Shown here piece after piece: positions 1 through 12,400 of a stretch of DNA of 64,000 bases. The DNA comes from Panagrolaimus kolymaensis (taxonomy: Eukaryota > Nematoda > Chromadorea > Rhabditida > Panagrolaimidae), in NCBI GenBank assembly GCA_028622995.1, contig JAJQJQ010000038.1, positions 1,488,001-1,552,000 on the forward strand. Reading direction: 5' to 3'. The stretch's first letter is position 1. Each line of letters opens with the position of its first letter. The notes below the pieces were generated by a model. It ran no database searches. It worked only from the letters and a program-made list of their open reading frames with translations, and was not told the origin of the DNA. Made by a program: the position numbers and the translations under genes.

Positions 1-474
1 TGGATTCTTGCAGATGTTCGTTCAAGTTGCATTAAAAGGATTAGAAAAAATAAAATAAATTTATAAAAAAATTGTTGTACCCATTTACCAAATAAAAAAG
101 TGTGTCAGTTGTCGGACAAACGAAAAAATTGAATTTTATTTTTGTGTGGGCTTAGAAATGCCTTTTGGAGCCTTTTTTTCTTCCCCTTTCCTTTTTTTGG
201 TTGTCGTTGTCTTAGACTCCCTCGAATCGAAGCAAACAAAGTAGCCCTATGGCAAAAGGCATTCATGTTTCTTTAAGAAATTTTTTTTTCGGCAAGGGAG
301 TGTTTTTGAAGAAAAAGTGACAAGAAAAGACCCAAAAAAGGATAGAAAAGAGAAAACCAGAAAGTCAGTCACTTGCTTTTCTTCTTTATTGTTTTTAAAA
401 AAACTGTCGTCTTTTTTCTGGGATGATTATTTTATATTTTTATGCAAATTTTTAAGCAATAAACAACTAAGAAA
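1..474. other. 5' flank of gbb-2, no gene seen
   Basis: AT-rich sequence with homopolymer T and A tracts leading up to the gbb-2 start codon. I see no coding exon, RNA gene or repeat here. It presumably contains 5' UTR and promoter of gbb-2, but no motif identifies either. Confidence 0.5.
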
Positions 475-3400
475 ATGGTATTCCTTTATTGGTTTTTGAC
501 TTTCGTATTTTCATTATTTTATTTATCATCGATTATGGTGGATGCTTTACATTGCCATAGCACTGAAGCTGCTCCAAGAACTCAAAAACTTTCATTGGGT
601 GTTTTGCTGCCTGACACACATCGAAAGTTACTTGAACCTTATATTAAATTAGCTCTTTATCATGTTCATACAACACCGAATATTCTTCCAAATTATTGTA
701 TTGATTTAATTTTTAAAGATACTCAGGTGCATTTTTTTATTGCCATTTTTCACTTTTTAAAGTTACAATTTTTTTTTAATTGTTTTTAGTGTAAAACTTC
801 TCTTGGAATGAAATCATTATTTGATTTGATGAGCCTCGCTCAACGCCCATTTGCACTTTTTGGAGATGTTTGTACAAATGTTAATGAACCCGTGGCAATG
901 GCATCAAAATATTGGGATATTTTGCATCTTTCATACGCAGAAACCCATGCAAAATTTTCAAGTGCCGATGCAAAAGATCAATATCCAACCTTTTTTCGAA
1001 TGATACCTGGAGATCGAAATTTAATTGCAGCAAGATGTCAATTATTATTAAGTTATAATTGGACTCGAGTCGGAACAATTAAACAAAGCGATGATCCGCG
1101 ATATGCTTTAGTGAGATTTAACTTATTTAAAAAAAATTAATTAACGATAGAGAAAAAACGCATTTTTAGCCACATGAAAAACTTACAACCACTTTGGAAA
1201 ATGTTTATAATATTAGGGTCATTTATACAGCTGGTATAAGTTCAGATCAAGAACATAATATTGGTTATGAACTTGATGAACTCAAAGTTAGTTCTTTGCA
1301 AAACAAATCCTTTTTATTTAAATCTTAAAAATAAATAGTTTCTAAAAAATTTTTAGAGACGCGATGCACGAATAATCATCGCTGATTTTTCCCCTGATTT
1401 AGCAGTAAAAACTTTTTGTGAAGCATATCAACGAGAAATGTATGGTTTAAATTATGTTTGGATTTTGCATGGATATCATCAAAATAATTGGTGGAAATAT
1501 ACTGAAAGTACAAATTGTAGCGAAGAAGAAATAGAAAAAGTTTTACAAGGTCATTTTGCTTTGGCTTTTGCTCCACAAAGGCCTGATTCAAATAAAGCAA
1601 TTACTTCCAATAAGGTAATTTTTGAAATTTTAATGCTTTTTTGATATCTAAATTATTTATTTTTAGACTGTAAAAGAAATTAAAGAAGAACTTAAAGCAC
1701 TTTGTGATCGACGTAGGTGTCAATATGATGCATATAGCGCTTATGCATACGATGGAATTTGGACTCTTGCCCTCGCTCTTAATACCACTTTGCAAACGGT
1801 TAAAGATGTTTCACCTGATTTAACTTCATCAAAATTATTAAAAGCTTTAAGTCAAACTTCATTTGAAGGAGTCACAGGAACAGTAAAATTTGAAAATAAT
1901 GAAAGGCTTGGAATTGCTTTTATTGAACAATGGTGGAATGGAAGCTACCATAATATTGGATATTATGATAATGCCAATAATAAATATACCATTGATGAAC
2001 CTTTTGAATGGACCCCGCCACTTGATGCTACGGTAGTAGTTCGAGAAAAACAATATATAAGTTATTATTTAATTGGAATTATGTGTTCTCTTTCGCTGGT
2101 TGGAGTTTTGCTTGCTTTATTTTTCTTATTTTTTAATATTAAATATCGAAATCATAGGTTTGGAAAAATTAGAAAAATGGCTGATTAAAAAATATATTTT
2201 TTTTTGTTTCAGATTTATTAAAATGTCAAGTCCATATATGAATAATTTAATTATTGTTGGTTCTATTTGTGCTTATGTTTCTGTTTTACTTCTCGGCATC
2301 GATACTCGATATGTTAGTGAAGCGCTTTTTGAAAAACTTTGCTATGTAAGTTTTTTTTTATTTAAAAATCTATAAAAAGCCTTAGTCAAAAGTTTTTTAT
2401 TTTATAATTTCTTTTAGGCAAAAACGTGGGTTTTGAGCGTTGGTTTCACCCTTGCATTTGGTTCAATGTTTTCTAAAACTTGGAGAGTTCATTCAATTTT
2501 CACTAATATTCGAAAAGATAAAAAAGCTATAAAAGATTATCAACTTTTTATGATTGTTGCATTAATTATGGCAATCGATGCGGTAATTTTAGGTATATGG
2601 GCCATTGTTTCACCCTTTCGATATTCTATTACCGATCATGAAGCATTTGTTAGTTCAATTTTTTTTCTTCCAAATATATATTTAACAATTTGTTTATTTA
2701 GGTTTCTCAAAATCATTTAGTTATTCCTCAGCTTGAACGTTGCCAAAGTGATTATTCAATATTTTTCCAAGTTGTTTTTTATGTTATTAAAGGCATACTT
2801 ATGGTAAGCTCAAAATTTAAAAAAAATCCAAATAATTAAAATTTGTTCGTTTCAAATTAATTTTTTATAGATTTTTGGTTGCTTCCTTGCATGGGAAACC
2901 CGGGCCGTAAACATTCCAGCATTAAATGATTCAAAATATATTGGAATGAGCGTTTATAATGTGGTTGTTATGTGTGTTATAGGACTTTCATTAGCTTTTA
3001 TCCTTCAAGAAAGAGTGAATGAAGCCTATGCACTTACATCCTTTTTTATTATTTTTTGTACAACTTTAACTTTATCTTTTGTATTCGTTCCCAAGGTATG
3101 AGTTTCGTAATTAATAATTATTTAAAATTAGAGAAGAAAAAAAGTTTATTTTTTTAGATCATTGAACTCATTAGAACTCCAAGAGGCACAGAACAGCAAA
3201 GATATAGAAAAGGCATGATGAAATCCATGGTTGGTAAAAATGGAACAGATAATTTACAAAGACAACTTTCAATGTAAATTTTTTTTTGCGAAACTTTTAC
3301 TTAATTTTTTAAAACTTTTCTTTCTTTTTTTCTCAGGGTTATGGAAGGAATTAAAGAAAAAATTTGTCGAATCGAAGAAGACAATCTTCGTTTGCATCAA

Positions 3401-5198
3401 ATACTTGTAACTAAATCGGCAGAATTATGGGATCATTTAGAAAAATTAAGACAATTGGGTGAAAGTGTAAAAGACCAAAAAGGTAGGAAAATTATTTTTA
3501 GCTTTTAAAAAATATATTTAAAAATAAATAAAAAAGTAAAGAATAATTATAATAAAAATATTAATCGTTATTAAATTATTATTTTTCTTACTTAGCCCAC
3601 AAGCGCCGCCACCATTAGTTGTGACGTTATAAAGCTCTTTTATTTCCGTTGATGACATAGTGTTGCATAAATCTTTACTGCAACAACAAAATCTCGAATA
3701 TAAAAGATTATTTGGACTTAAACGTTGATTAAGTAATTTCTTTCGAAATGTTTTTTGTACGATTGGGTCCAATTCATCTATAGTCATACAATTTTCTGAT
3801 AAACCTCGAAATTGGCAATGCATTTCATGAACACAAAATCTATCAAATCTTTGTACTAAATTTGTTCTTTCTTTATATTTTAAAGAATAATATTCACTGT
3901 AACAATTCTAAAAAAAAGCCATAGCTTAGCTTTAGCTGAGAAAATAAACTTTAAAAATGAGAGTTTAAAAGTCACATTTTCGATAGGCAGTTACTTACTT
4001 CATTGGTATTACATTGCACCACATTTTCCGGATTAGATGTCGAAGAATCATAACATTTTAATGCAATAATTTCTTTAAATTTCCATAAAATAAATAAAAA
4101 TTTAATATTAATATTTATATTTAATTGTTTCATATTGATAGAATAAATTTATAAAGTTTTTTGTTTGTAGGTACAAGAAATTTATGTTGTGTGGGAGTTA
4201 CACCTTCAAGTTTGCCAGTTACAACGGTCACACCGCCGACGATGGCTACAAATTTAGAAAGTGGTGGTGGTTGTGAATTTACCAGCAAAAGCAACAGCAG
4301 CGGTGGAAATAATAATAATTCTTGTTCTAATATTCTCACACGACGTCACCAAATTATTTCACCAAATTTACCATTAAATGATAATAATATGCCTACAATA
4401 ACTGAAACCAAAGCCTTTAACGACGATGATGACGATGATTGTTTTGTTACAAATGATAATTCGCGATCATTAAAAAATGGTATTAATTCTTCTGAACAAA
4501 TGAATAATGAAGAAAATGAGCCATTAATCCTTGAAGAGTAAGTGTTTTTTTTCTCAAGATAAGATGACAAACTTTTTATTAAATATTTTAAATACAAAAA
4601 GGAAAAAGAAAAAAATTAAGTCTAAAAAAATTATATATTTTTAATTTTTAGTTTTAAAAAGTTATATTAATGCCATTTTTTTTTTGCGGCAAAAAAATAT
4701 GGAAGGCAAAAAGCGAAGGAAATAAGAGAAGAAGAAAAAATAAAAGAGAGGAGGGCAACAACAACAAGTCAGTCAGTGGTCGTCGAACAACACCTGAAAT
4801 ATAAAATTAAATATAAACTAAAAACATGGTGTAAAAAGTCGACAACAAAAAAAATTTGGAAGGGCTTTAATAACAACAATATAAAAAGAAGATGAAGCTA
4901 AAAAAGAAAAAGGGAGAAAAATATAATACATAATTTTTGTATTTATCTTTCTTTTTTTTGTTGTGAAGAAATAAATAATGAGAGTTTCGTTTTTTCCAGC
5001 TTAACTTCTTCAAGCAATTCTGAAATAAGAAATGATGGTGGATGTTTAAATTCCGGTAAGGCTATAGTATTTAAAATAACTATGCTGAGATAATTTTCTT
5101 TTGAAAATTTTTTTTTAGGTTTATCAACAATGGTTGTTCGAACTAAACAAGATGGATGGCCCTGGTTAGATCCTACAGAACATACAACCATGCTATAA
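475..5198 (+). CDS. gbb-2: GABA-B receptor subunit 2 (class C GPCR)
   Basis: Metabotropic GABA receptor subunit at the neuronal plasma membrane. Subunit 2 normally pairs with subunit 1 and couples to Gi/o. Exons: 475-726, 790-1110, 1170-1286, 1357-1614, 1667-2157, 2213-2345, 2418-2648, 2702-2803, 2871-3095, 3158-3273, 3337-3482, 4171-4537, 5000-5055, 5119-5198, giving 964 aa. Order: signal peptide, Venus-flytrap ligand domain (about 30-440), seven membrane segments (TM1 near 450-475), a coiled coil in exon 11 ([12 protein letters not shown]), then a low-complexity tail with an Asp run. Subunit 2 rather than 1 is shown by [20 protein letters not shown] after TM5, which closely follows vertebrate GABBR2. 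The protein ends TTML, a class I PDZ-ligand pattern. Intron 11 (3483-4170) holds an antisense gene. AATAAA lies at 5214. The last three exons are supported by phase only and are less certain than the core. Confidence 0.93.
3518..4133 (-). CDS. Small Ly6/three-finger-like surface protein, nested in a gbb-2 intron
   Basis: Two exons on the minus strand, 4133-3999 and 3907-3518, give 174 aa and lie wholly inside gbb-2 intron 11. The donor is GAA|gtaagt and the acceptor TTTTTTTAG. The N terminus has a hydrophobic stretch ([13 protein letters not shown]) that could be a signal sequence, followed by a Cys-rich ectodomain with [26 protein letters not shown] and [10 protein letters not shown]. The last motif resembles the terminal CC-x4-CN of Ly6/uPAR and activin-receptor-type three-finger domains. 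The C-terminal 20 residues are hydrophobic, which fits GPI attachment or a membrane anchor. The function is unknown; family members are extracellular membrane-tethered modulators. The 3' end leaves only about 35 bases before gbb-2 exon 11, so its UTR probably overlaps that exon. Confidence 0.78.
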
Positions 5199-6171
5199 AA
5201 GTATATATTTAAAAATAAAATTTATTTCTCTATGCTTGCCAAAAATAAAAATTGTTTTTTGTAGTTTTCTATTTTTACTTTTCAATAAATTAAAAGGTAA
5301 TGTAAGAAGTTTAAACAATATTAAAAAATTTAATAAACTTAAAGTGGTTTTTAATAATAATAAAAGTTAAATGCAAATTATAAAAGCACAAAAAAGGCGG
5401 CAAAAAAAGGAATGAAAATATTTGAGCTATGTACATATGCTTGTGGCTTTGCGCTTCTGATGTAGCAAAGATAGAGATGGAGTTAGTAGATATTGTTTTT
5501 TTCTTTCTGTGAAACAATTGTTGTTTGCATTTTTTCTTTTCCACTTTTTGTTTTAAGCTTCCAAAAATTGAGGTCCAATGTTGTGTTTTTATTTTGGAGA
5601 TGCCGCCGCTGCTTTATTATGGCAGGCCACAAATTGAAGAGAAATAAAATAGCACTTTTTTATTTTGGCACCATTTTTTATACTTTTTATTTCATCCTCG
5701 CATGACATGACGACTTTTCAATTTCAAACTTTTGCTTTCCTCTTTTGTCAGCATCGTCATCATCCATGCCTGTTGTCTAGAAAAAGGGAGATATTTCAAT
5801 TTCACTTTTCAATTTTTTAAAGTTTCATTTTCATTTATTAAAAAATTTTTCTTGATAGAAAGAAGTTATGTATATCTTTTTTTTCGAATTTTATGATCGT
5901 CTTTTTTACGCTCAGAAAAACTTTTTTTCTATCCTTAAAAACAAAATCCCCTTAGGCATGAAATCGAGATTTCTCTTTTTTTTCCAGGTGTAACCCAAAT
6001 TATTTTTTTTTCTCCAACTTCGTTTATTGTCTTCTCTCTCATATCATTTTACTTCTTGCTTCTTTTGTGTGGTGTATCCGACAAAGTTAAGTTGGGGCTG
6101 CTCTCAATTAATTTAAGTGAGAGACAGACGATTTTTAAATTTTTTCATTAAAAATATAAAAATTATAAAAA
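5199..6171. other. Intergenic, gbb-2 3' side
   Basis: Contains AATAAA signals at 5214 and 5244, likely polyadenylation sites of gbb-2. The remainder is pyrimidine- and A-rich. Short open frames in several phases are low-complexity and have no homology that I recognise. Confidence 0.5.
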
Positions 6172-6661
6172 ATGAATAAATTTGTATTGTTTTTTGCTTT
6201 GATTTCTGTAATTTTTGGTTAGTTTTTCTCCATTTTTTATGAAGCTTACAATGTTTGTTTTAGAAGTAACAAATAGTGCCCCTCCACCTCGAATGGTAGT
6301 TCTGCCATGCCCCAGAGGAACTCGACCTCTTTATCGACCTGATGGAGGTCCACGCAAATGTCTCCCACATCAAACTAATCTTTGTTTGAATGCTTTGGAT
6401 GACAAAGTAATAATTTTTAATTTTTTAACTTATTTAAATTCCAAAAGCAAAAGTTATTTTTAGACTGATCCATCAACAGTTTGCTGTTGGCATAACCAAA
6501 TTGATTATCATTGTTGCATAGGAATTGATATCGCTGAATGCCCACAATATAATAATGTTACCGTTGTTATCCACAATTCTTTCCCACACAGTGCATTCCC
6601 TGTCAAATCCTTCCATTTTAGAAAAGGAATTGAAGATGAAATTGATTTTGCTTCTCAATAA
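6172..6661 (+). CDS. Small secreted Cys-rich protein
   Basis: Three exons (6172-6217, 6264-6406, 6464-6661) give 128 aa. The first 16 residues (MNKFVLFFALISVIF) form a clear signal peptide, and no other membrane segment is seen. The mature part has paired cysteines: PCPRGTRPLY, RKCLP, NLCLN, VCCWHNQ, HCCIGID and AECP, then a Cys-free tail. The CPxGxxPL...C...C...CCW spacing recalls lustrin-type or other nematode secreted Cys-rich modules, but I cannot assign a family firmly. AATAAA at 6669 lies 8 bases past the stop. The gene is convergent with the sulfhydryl oxidase. Function unknown. Confidence 0.75.
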
Positions 6662-7201
6662 TAATTTAAATAAAAGTACAAGATTTAATAATTTTTAAAT
6701 ATTATAAAGCTTTTTTTAATAAACACAAAAATATGTTAATTATTTTTATTGTTATAATGATTTATTTTAGCTTTGTTTTTGAAAATAATTTTTATATGTG
6801 TCTTTGATGTTTTCAATTTTTCCATCGAAGTGTATGTGTCCCATTTGTTCTATGTATTCTTTGATTAAAGCAAATCTTTTTATTAATTGTTTACAAACTT
6901 GGGATTTAATCTACTTTAATTTCTAACAACAAAAAGCAAAACAGAAGAAAAAAAATGATAGACAATTCTAAAAAAATAATCACTGAGAAAATTGCATTTT
7001 TTGATAGGTTCAATGCTCGTATTTTTTAAGAAAAGAAAAATAAAAGAAAATTTCTAATAAATTTTGAGATTTCTACAGTATGTACAAAATAATGAAAAAT
7101 AAAAATTTATAAAAATAAAAAAATAAAAGAAAAACACGTCAAAGAAGCAACCCGTTGTTGTAGTTTTTTTTTCACATTAAAAAGTTGTTTTAAAAATTGT
7201 T
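6662..7201. other. Intergenic between convergent genes
   Basis: 3' flanks of the Cys-rich gene (+) and of QSOX (-). AT-rich, with AATAAA at 6669. Nothing else is recognised. Confidence 0.5.
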
Positions 7202-9412
7202 TTAAAGTGAATGGGACCAATGATGTGGTCGAATATTAGCATAATAACGTAAAAGAAAATTACGAACTTGACGACGACTAAAATGTCCTCCAGAATGGCA
7301 TGTGGGACAAAGAAATACAGGAGGGAATTGGTATTTGGTAAATTGGGGATCTTCTGTGGTATCTCCATGCAAGCGATTATTGACAATATTATGGGCTCGC
7401 CAAAGATACATTATCATATCATGACTATGTCGAACTCGACGTTCACTCATAGGAAATAATACAGTTGTCATATGCATAAAATGTTCTTTACAATGTTGGC
7501 AACCAAAGAAGGAATTAACCCATCCTTGTATGGCTTTTAAGGGTTTTAATGGGTTTGCATTTCGATCTAAAAAATTAACCAAAAAATAGATTTTTCTAAA
7601 ATTATGATATCTTACTTTTAATTGTATCCATGTAAGTATGTACAGTGAGCATATGGAAAGTACTCCATAAACCACAAGTATAACCCCGATATTCTGGAAA
7701 GCTTCCAGCACAATGTTGCCAAGTAGCATTTACGGGGAATGGATGCCCATAAACTCTCTAAAAATTAATTTTAATTATGTAATTTTTCTTGCGCCTTCTA
7801 AACTTTTTTTACTCACTTCAATACTTTCAAATTGATTTTTCCAATCACTAGCTGTAACCATTCCATCTTTTTGATCTAAGAATTGTTTCATATGTGCAAA
7901 AACCATTTTTGCACGTTCACTCTTTTTTAATACCTAAAAAAATTCCTTCCTTATTTTTCATTAATGCTTTGTTTAACAAAAATTTAACATACCATTGAGG
8001 TGGATTGTCGAGCTAGACGTCGTCGAGAATCGCTATTAGCAAATGTAAATGACGGGAAATGCTAAAAAAAATGAATGTAAATATTTTGGTGGATTAACTT
8101 TTAATTTTATGCACGCATACCTCAGAGAGCAATGAAACAAAATTATAAAGATTCGTAAAATTTTGACCATCTATTCGATCGTTCGTACGGACTACTTCAT
8201 CATGTAATGCCGAATACATAGCTTTAAGCATATCGGTTTCAGATGCAAAGTATAATCCTGCGCATCGTTCAGGCTCTTTATTACAATCAATTAAATCTAT
8301 TTTTCTTCGAGTTGTTGTTTGTATGGGTGCTGGAGTAATAAATTGTCCAGGTTGAATTCTATTTACAACTTCTTGAATTGTTGTTGGCATATAACTAAAA
8401 ATTGACACTCTAATTAACTTTAAGATTTCTATTTCAATTTAAATGCTTACGGTCCCATAAAAACAGCTTGTTGATCACCACGTTTAAACATGGCAACATA
8501 AGGAAATGTTGTAATTTGGAGCATTTGAACGAGAGGAGTGGAAGATAAAGCACGGCGACCACCCACAAGAGCGCGATAAGGGAATAAATTAAGCATGAAC
8601 TAAAAAATTCTTTTAAATTGCAATGTTTTTTTTAAAATTGCTTTTTATGAAAGTTACCTCAGCACCAGCGCCATCATAATGTTCAAAAATAATAACTAAA
8701 TAATTTGCTGTATTTCCAACACCATTCCAAAGATCATCGAATTTTGTTTGTCGATTCACATCAAGATAATGAAAATTAGGCCAATCAGGATATGGCATTC
8801 TTGAATATTCATTTAAAACTTTATTTGCAAGTTGATCACGCAAATTTGTTCCTGAATGGGCAGCTTCTAATGAAATTCCATCGTTATAACCCGTTGAATG
8901 TCGAGGGAAATACTAAAAACCTTGATTTAGATTTTTAAAATTATTAAATTTTGTTACTTTAATCATAGGAAAATATGCTACACCATTATCTCTGCAAACT
9001 TGAGCATTGAAACTATCTGCACAGTTAATAGCTGAAACTCGGGTAACTTCACCCCAAGTTGATACCAAACTGGCAAATTCACGATAATATGGTGCAAATG
9101 CTCGGCAATGGCCACACCTATAAAAAATACCATTTTAAAATGTTGAAACTTTTTTTGGTGGCATTATTGGACTTACCAATCTGCATAAAATTCAACAATA
9201 AAAGAATTATGTTTAGTTGGATCAAAAATTGTATCAGTAAATGTTGCTTGATCTAAATGCATTATTGGTTCTGCACCTGGTTGATATAATAATGGATTAT
9301 TTCCTTGTGGCACATATGTCATCGTTGATATTGAAGCATGACATTCTTCTGATATAAATAATATCACCAAAGATATGGCTACTAAGCATTTTTGAAATGT
9401 GACGACTACCAT
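7202..9412 (-). CDS. QSOX: Quiescin sulfhydryl oxidase
   Basis: FAD-dependent enzyme that oxidises protein thiols to disulfides with O2 as acceptor, in the secretory pathway or outside the cell. Nine exons on the minus strand: 9412-9177, 9117-8958, 8912-8658, 8599-8451, 8409-8121, 8061-7993, 7933-7817, 7757-7616, 7566-7202, total 593 aa. The N terminus carries a signal peptide. The thioredoxin domain has WCGHC (C80/C83). A non-catalytic thioredoxin/helix-rich middle follows, then the Erv/ALR domain with C441...C453 (TWQHCAGSFPEYRGYTCGLW), the active CxxC FFGCQHC (C495/C498), an FAD-binding WRAHNIVN, and the final CPTC (C559/C562). All redox pairs expected of an active enzyme are present. There is no C-terminal transmembrane helix, unlike mammalian membrane forms, so it is probably soluble. 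Nematodes carry several QSOX paralogues and I cannot say which this is. Confidence 0.93.
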
Positions 9413-12400
9413 TTTGATTTTTTGTTTACTATTCTTTAATCTTTTTTTGTTCTTGGGTTAGCAGTTGATCGACCCCTGCTTGGGTTTTCAGCTGGCTTGG
9501 CTTTGTTGGAAGAGCTATAAAACAGCTGATAATGAAAATGCTGCTCTATGGTGGCGATGGTGTTTTTAAATACGCGAGAAAAAAGGTCGTGAATGGTATA
9601 AAAAAAATGGGAGGAACAAACAAAAATCATTTAACGCGTCATCAAAACAAAAACAAAAGAAGAAGAAAAAAATCATCATGAAGCAAATGAATAAAAAAAA
9701 GATGTTAAAAAATGATGCTTTACGTGGGCTGTAAATGAATGAAAAATATGCCTTTATCAATTTTGAATTTTTATTTTAAAAACATTTTGACGTGATTTTT
9801 CTTGAATTTATTTTAGGAAAGAGCAAATCATCATTATTGAAAAAAGAAAAAAGAAAATTATAAAACAGACAAAAAAAGATTATCTCAAGAAAAATTTAAT
9901 TTTGCCAACCACATAGAAGAAGATTGAAATGTAAACATGTAATTTAGAAGCAAAAAAAAAAGGTTTTACGTCCTCAAAAAAAAAATTAACCCCAACTTAA
10001 TGATGATGACAGTCAATTTTTTTTTGTTCTTCTCGGAACTTACACTTAAGTTGTCTTCCTCAAACTGTGCTCTCTTTCTCTCGACCTGGTCAGTTAAGTT
10101 TGTGTTTGTTACTGACTCTTGGTGTTAAATATTGACACAAAGTTTAAAAAAAGAGAGGAAGAGAAAGGATAAATGCACCGAAACGAAAAAAAGTGGCCCT
10201 TTAATTAAACAAATTAATTTTATTTTTTTCTTGCAAGCTTCAATGAAATGGATGCGCGTTTGCTTCCTAGGAAAAAAAAGTAAGTTTACTTTGTCTTTTT
10301 TTTTAAAAAAGATAGAAAAAAATTAGGAAAACCGTTAGATTAAAGTTCAAAAAATTTTTTAAGTGAAAAAATAAACGGAAAAAAATGTAATGATTTTGTA
10401 AGTAACTAAATTTTTTAACTTTGATTTAATAAGCATGAAGGAAAAAATGAATAAATGAATGAATGAATTTTTTTGTCGAAGTACCCTTTAAGAATCGCGG
10501 AATCCGACATACAAACACCGAAAAAAACCTTCTTAATTTATTTTTACGCTGCTGTTGCGAGTAGAGTAGGCGTTAACCTCTTGGCGCCTCTCCTCTTCCA
10601 TATTTTTTTTCTTCTTGTCATATTCGTCCTGTCTTGTTTTTGTAAAAATATAAAAAAAATAATGGTTTTTCTTCCGTTAAATACATAAAAATAAATGTTT
10701 CAAACGCAAAAATTCAAAAAAAAAAATAATAAAAGAAGTTTTTAGTTAAAAAGAAAGTAATAAAAAATGCTATGGCCTTTTACATTATTTGTTGTTGTCC
10801 CTTCTTACAAACAAAAAAAACCCATTAGCGTCCATAAAAATAAAAGGAATGCAGAGGAGGAAGAAGACGAAAAAAAGAAAATTAAAATTTTTGCTGACTC
10901 AAAACAAAATTGAAACGAAAAAAAATCAAAATAACCTCTGTACTGTCATATTTTTTATATTTCGATCAAGAAAAAAAGAGGAAAACCTTTTTATGGGGAA
11001 GAAGAAATTAAATTTCCTTAATGATTAAAAAAACATGTTGGGCTGACACATTTTTAAAGTATGCATGACTAAAAATTTTCCTTGATCTAAAAACCATTTT
11101 TAAACGGTGGACTTCGACTTGAAAAGAAAAAGAAACACTTGCAAAAAACGAACGGAGGAAGCAAAAAGATAACATTAAATTTTTAGTTGCTCCAGCAAAG
11201 CTTCAAGAGCTAAAAAAATATACATACTTACAAAAGTATTTAACATTATGCTTTGTCACATTTTTTTTTGTTCGCCTCCATCAAACACTTGTAAAAAAAC
11301 TTGTTTGATGATTATTTTTTTTTTCGAGACGTGTGAAGCATTTTTTTTTTGCAACAAAAGAATGTTGCTGCTTCTTTCTTTGCATAATAACATCATCAAC
11401 ATCATTTGATCTCGAGTTTGTTGGAAGAATGTGTACTTTCAAGTGGGGGTAATAAGTTAATACTTCTGTTACAACCTGTAACAGCAATCAAGAGTAAAAA
11501 GTATCAAGAAAATATCATCCATGTGAAAGTTGTGCCAAAGTTAGATAAAAAAAATCTACGTGATTTTTTTTTAAATTAAAAAATTGAGATCATAAAAACC
11601 GAACCTCACTTTTCAAAATATACAAAGCTAGGCGCCAGAAATATTTCAAAATGAATGTTTGATAGTTTGGGTCTAAACCACAAATAAACAATTCCTCTTT
11701 CTCTCTTTGAATAGTGTAAATAAACTTTAATAAGATGATGATGATTACTGATCATTACTTAGTTTATTTTAAACTTTAAGCGCTTCTTTATTTAGACCAA
11801 CTTCCAAAAAGAAAAGGCGAATATGTTGTTGTTTTTTTTACTGATAAGCAGACGGAGAAAGCCCGTGAAAATGGTCGCGTTTAATAGCGCCTTTTCATTC
11901 TCATGACCAGGGAAAAATATTTTTCTCGCATCAGCATTTTTCTAGATTATGATCCATAAAAATTTAAAACTACCCTTTTTCTTTAAAGAAAATGAGAGAA
12001 ACACGAAAATAAATTTTCTTTAGCTTTACTTGCCTCTAGTTAATAAGTTAGTCATTGACATCTTTTTTAAAGTTCAATTTAAAAGTGTTTTTTTCTAGAA
12101 TTTTTAAGAAGTCATCTTTTAAAAAAACTTTTTTACGCTTTCGTCGCCTTCACACTTATCCAACCAAATCAATAGAAAAATGTACCCAAAATGGAGAAAA
12201 AATAAAAAGCACTGAAAACCTAAAATAATTTCTTAAATAAACAAAGATTAAAAAACACTATTTTATTGTTTCCGTTCATTCATTAAAATATCAAAGAAGA
12301 AAAAGAAAAATGGTATTTATATATTATTTTTTTCATTTGTCATAAAAAGCTTCTCATACACCACACGCAGCCGCAGCACACAACACTATTTTTTTACTTA

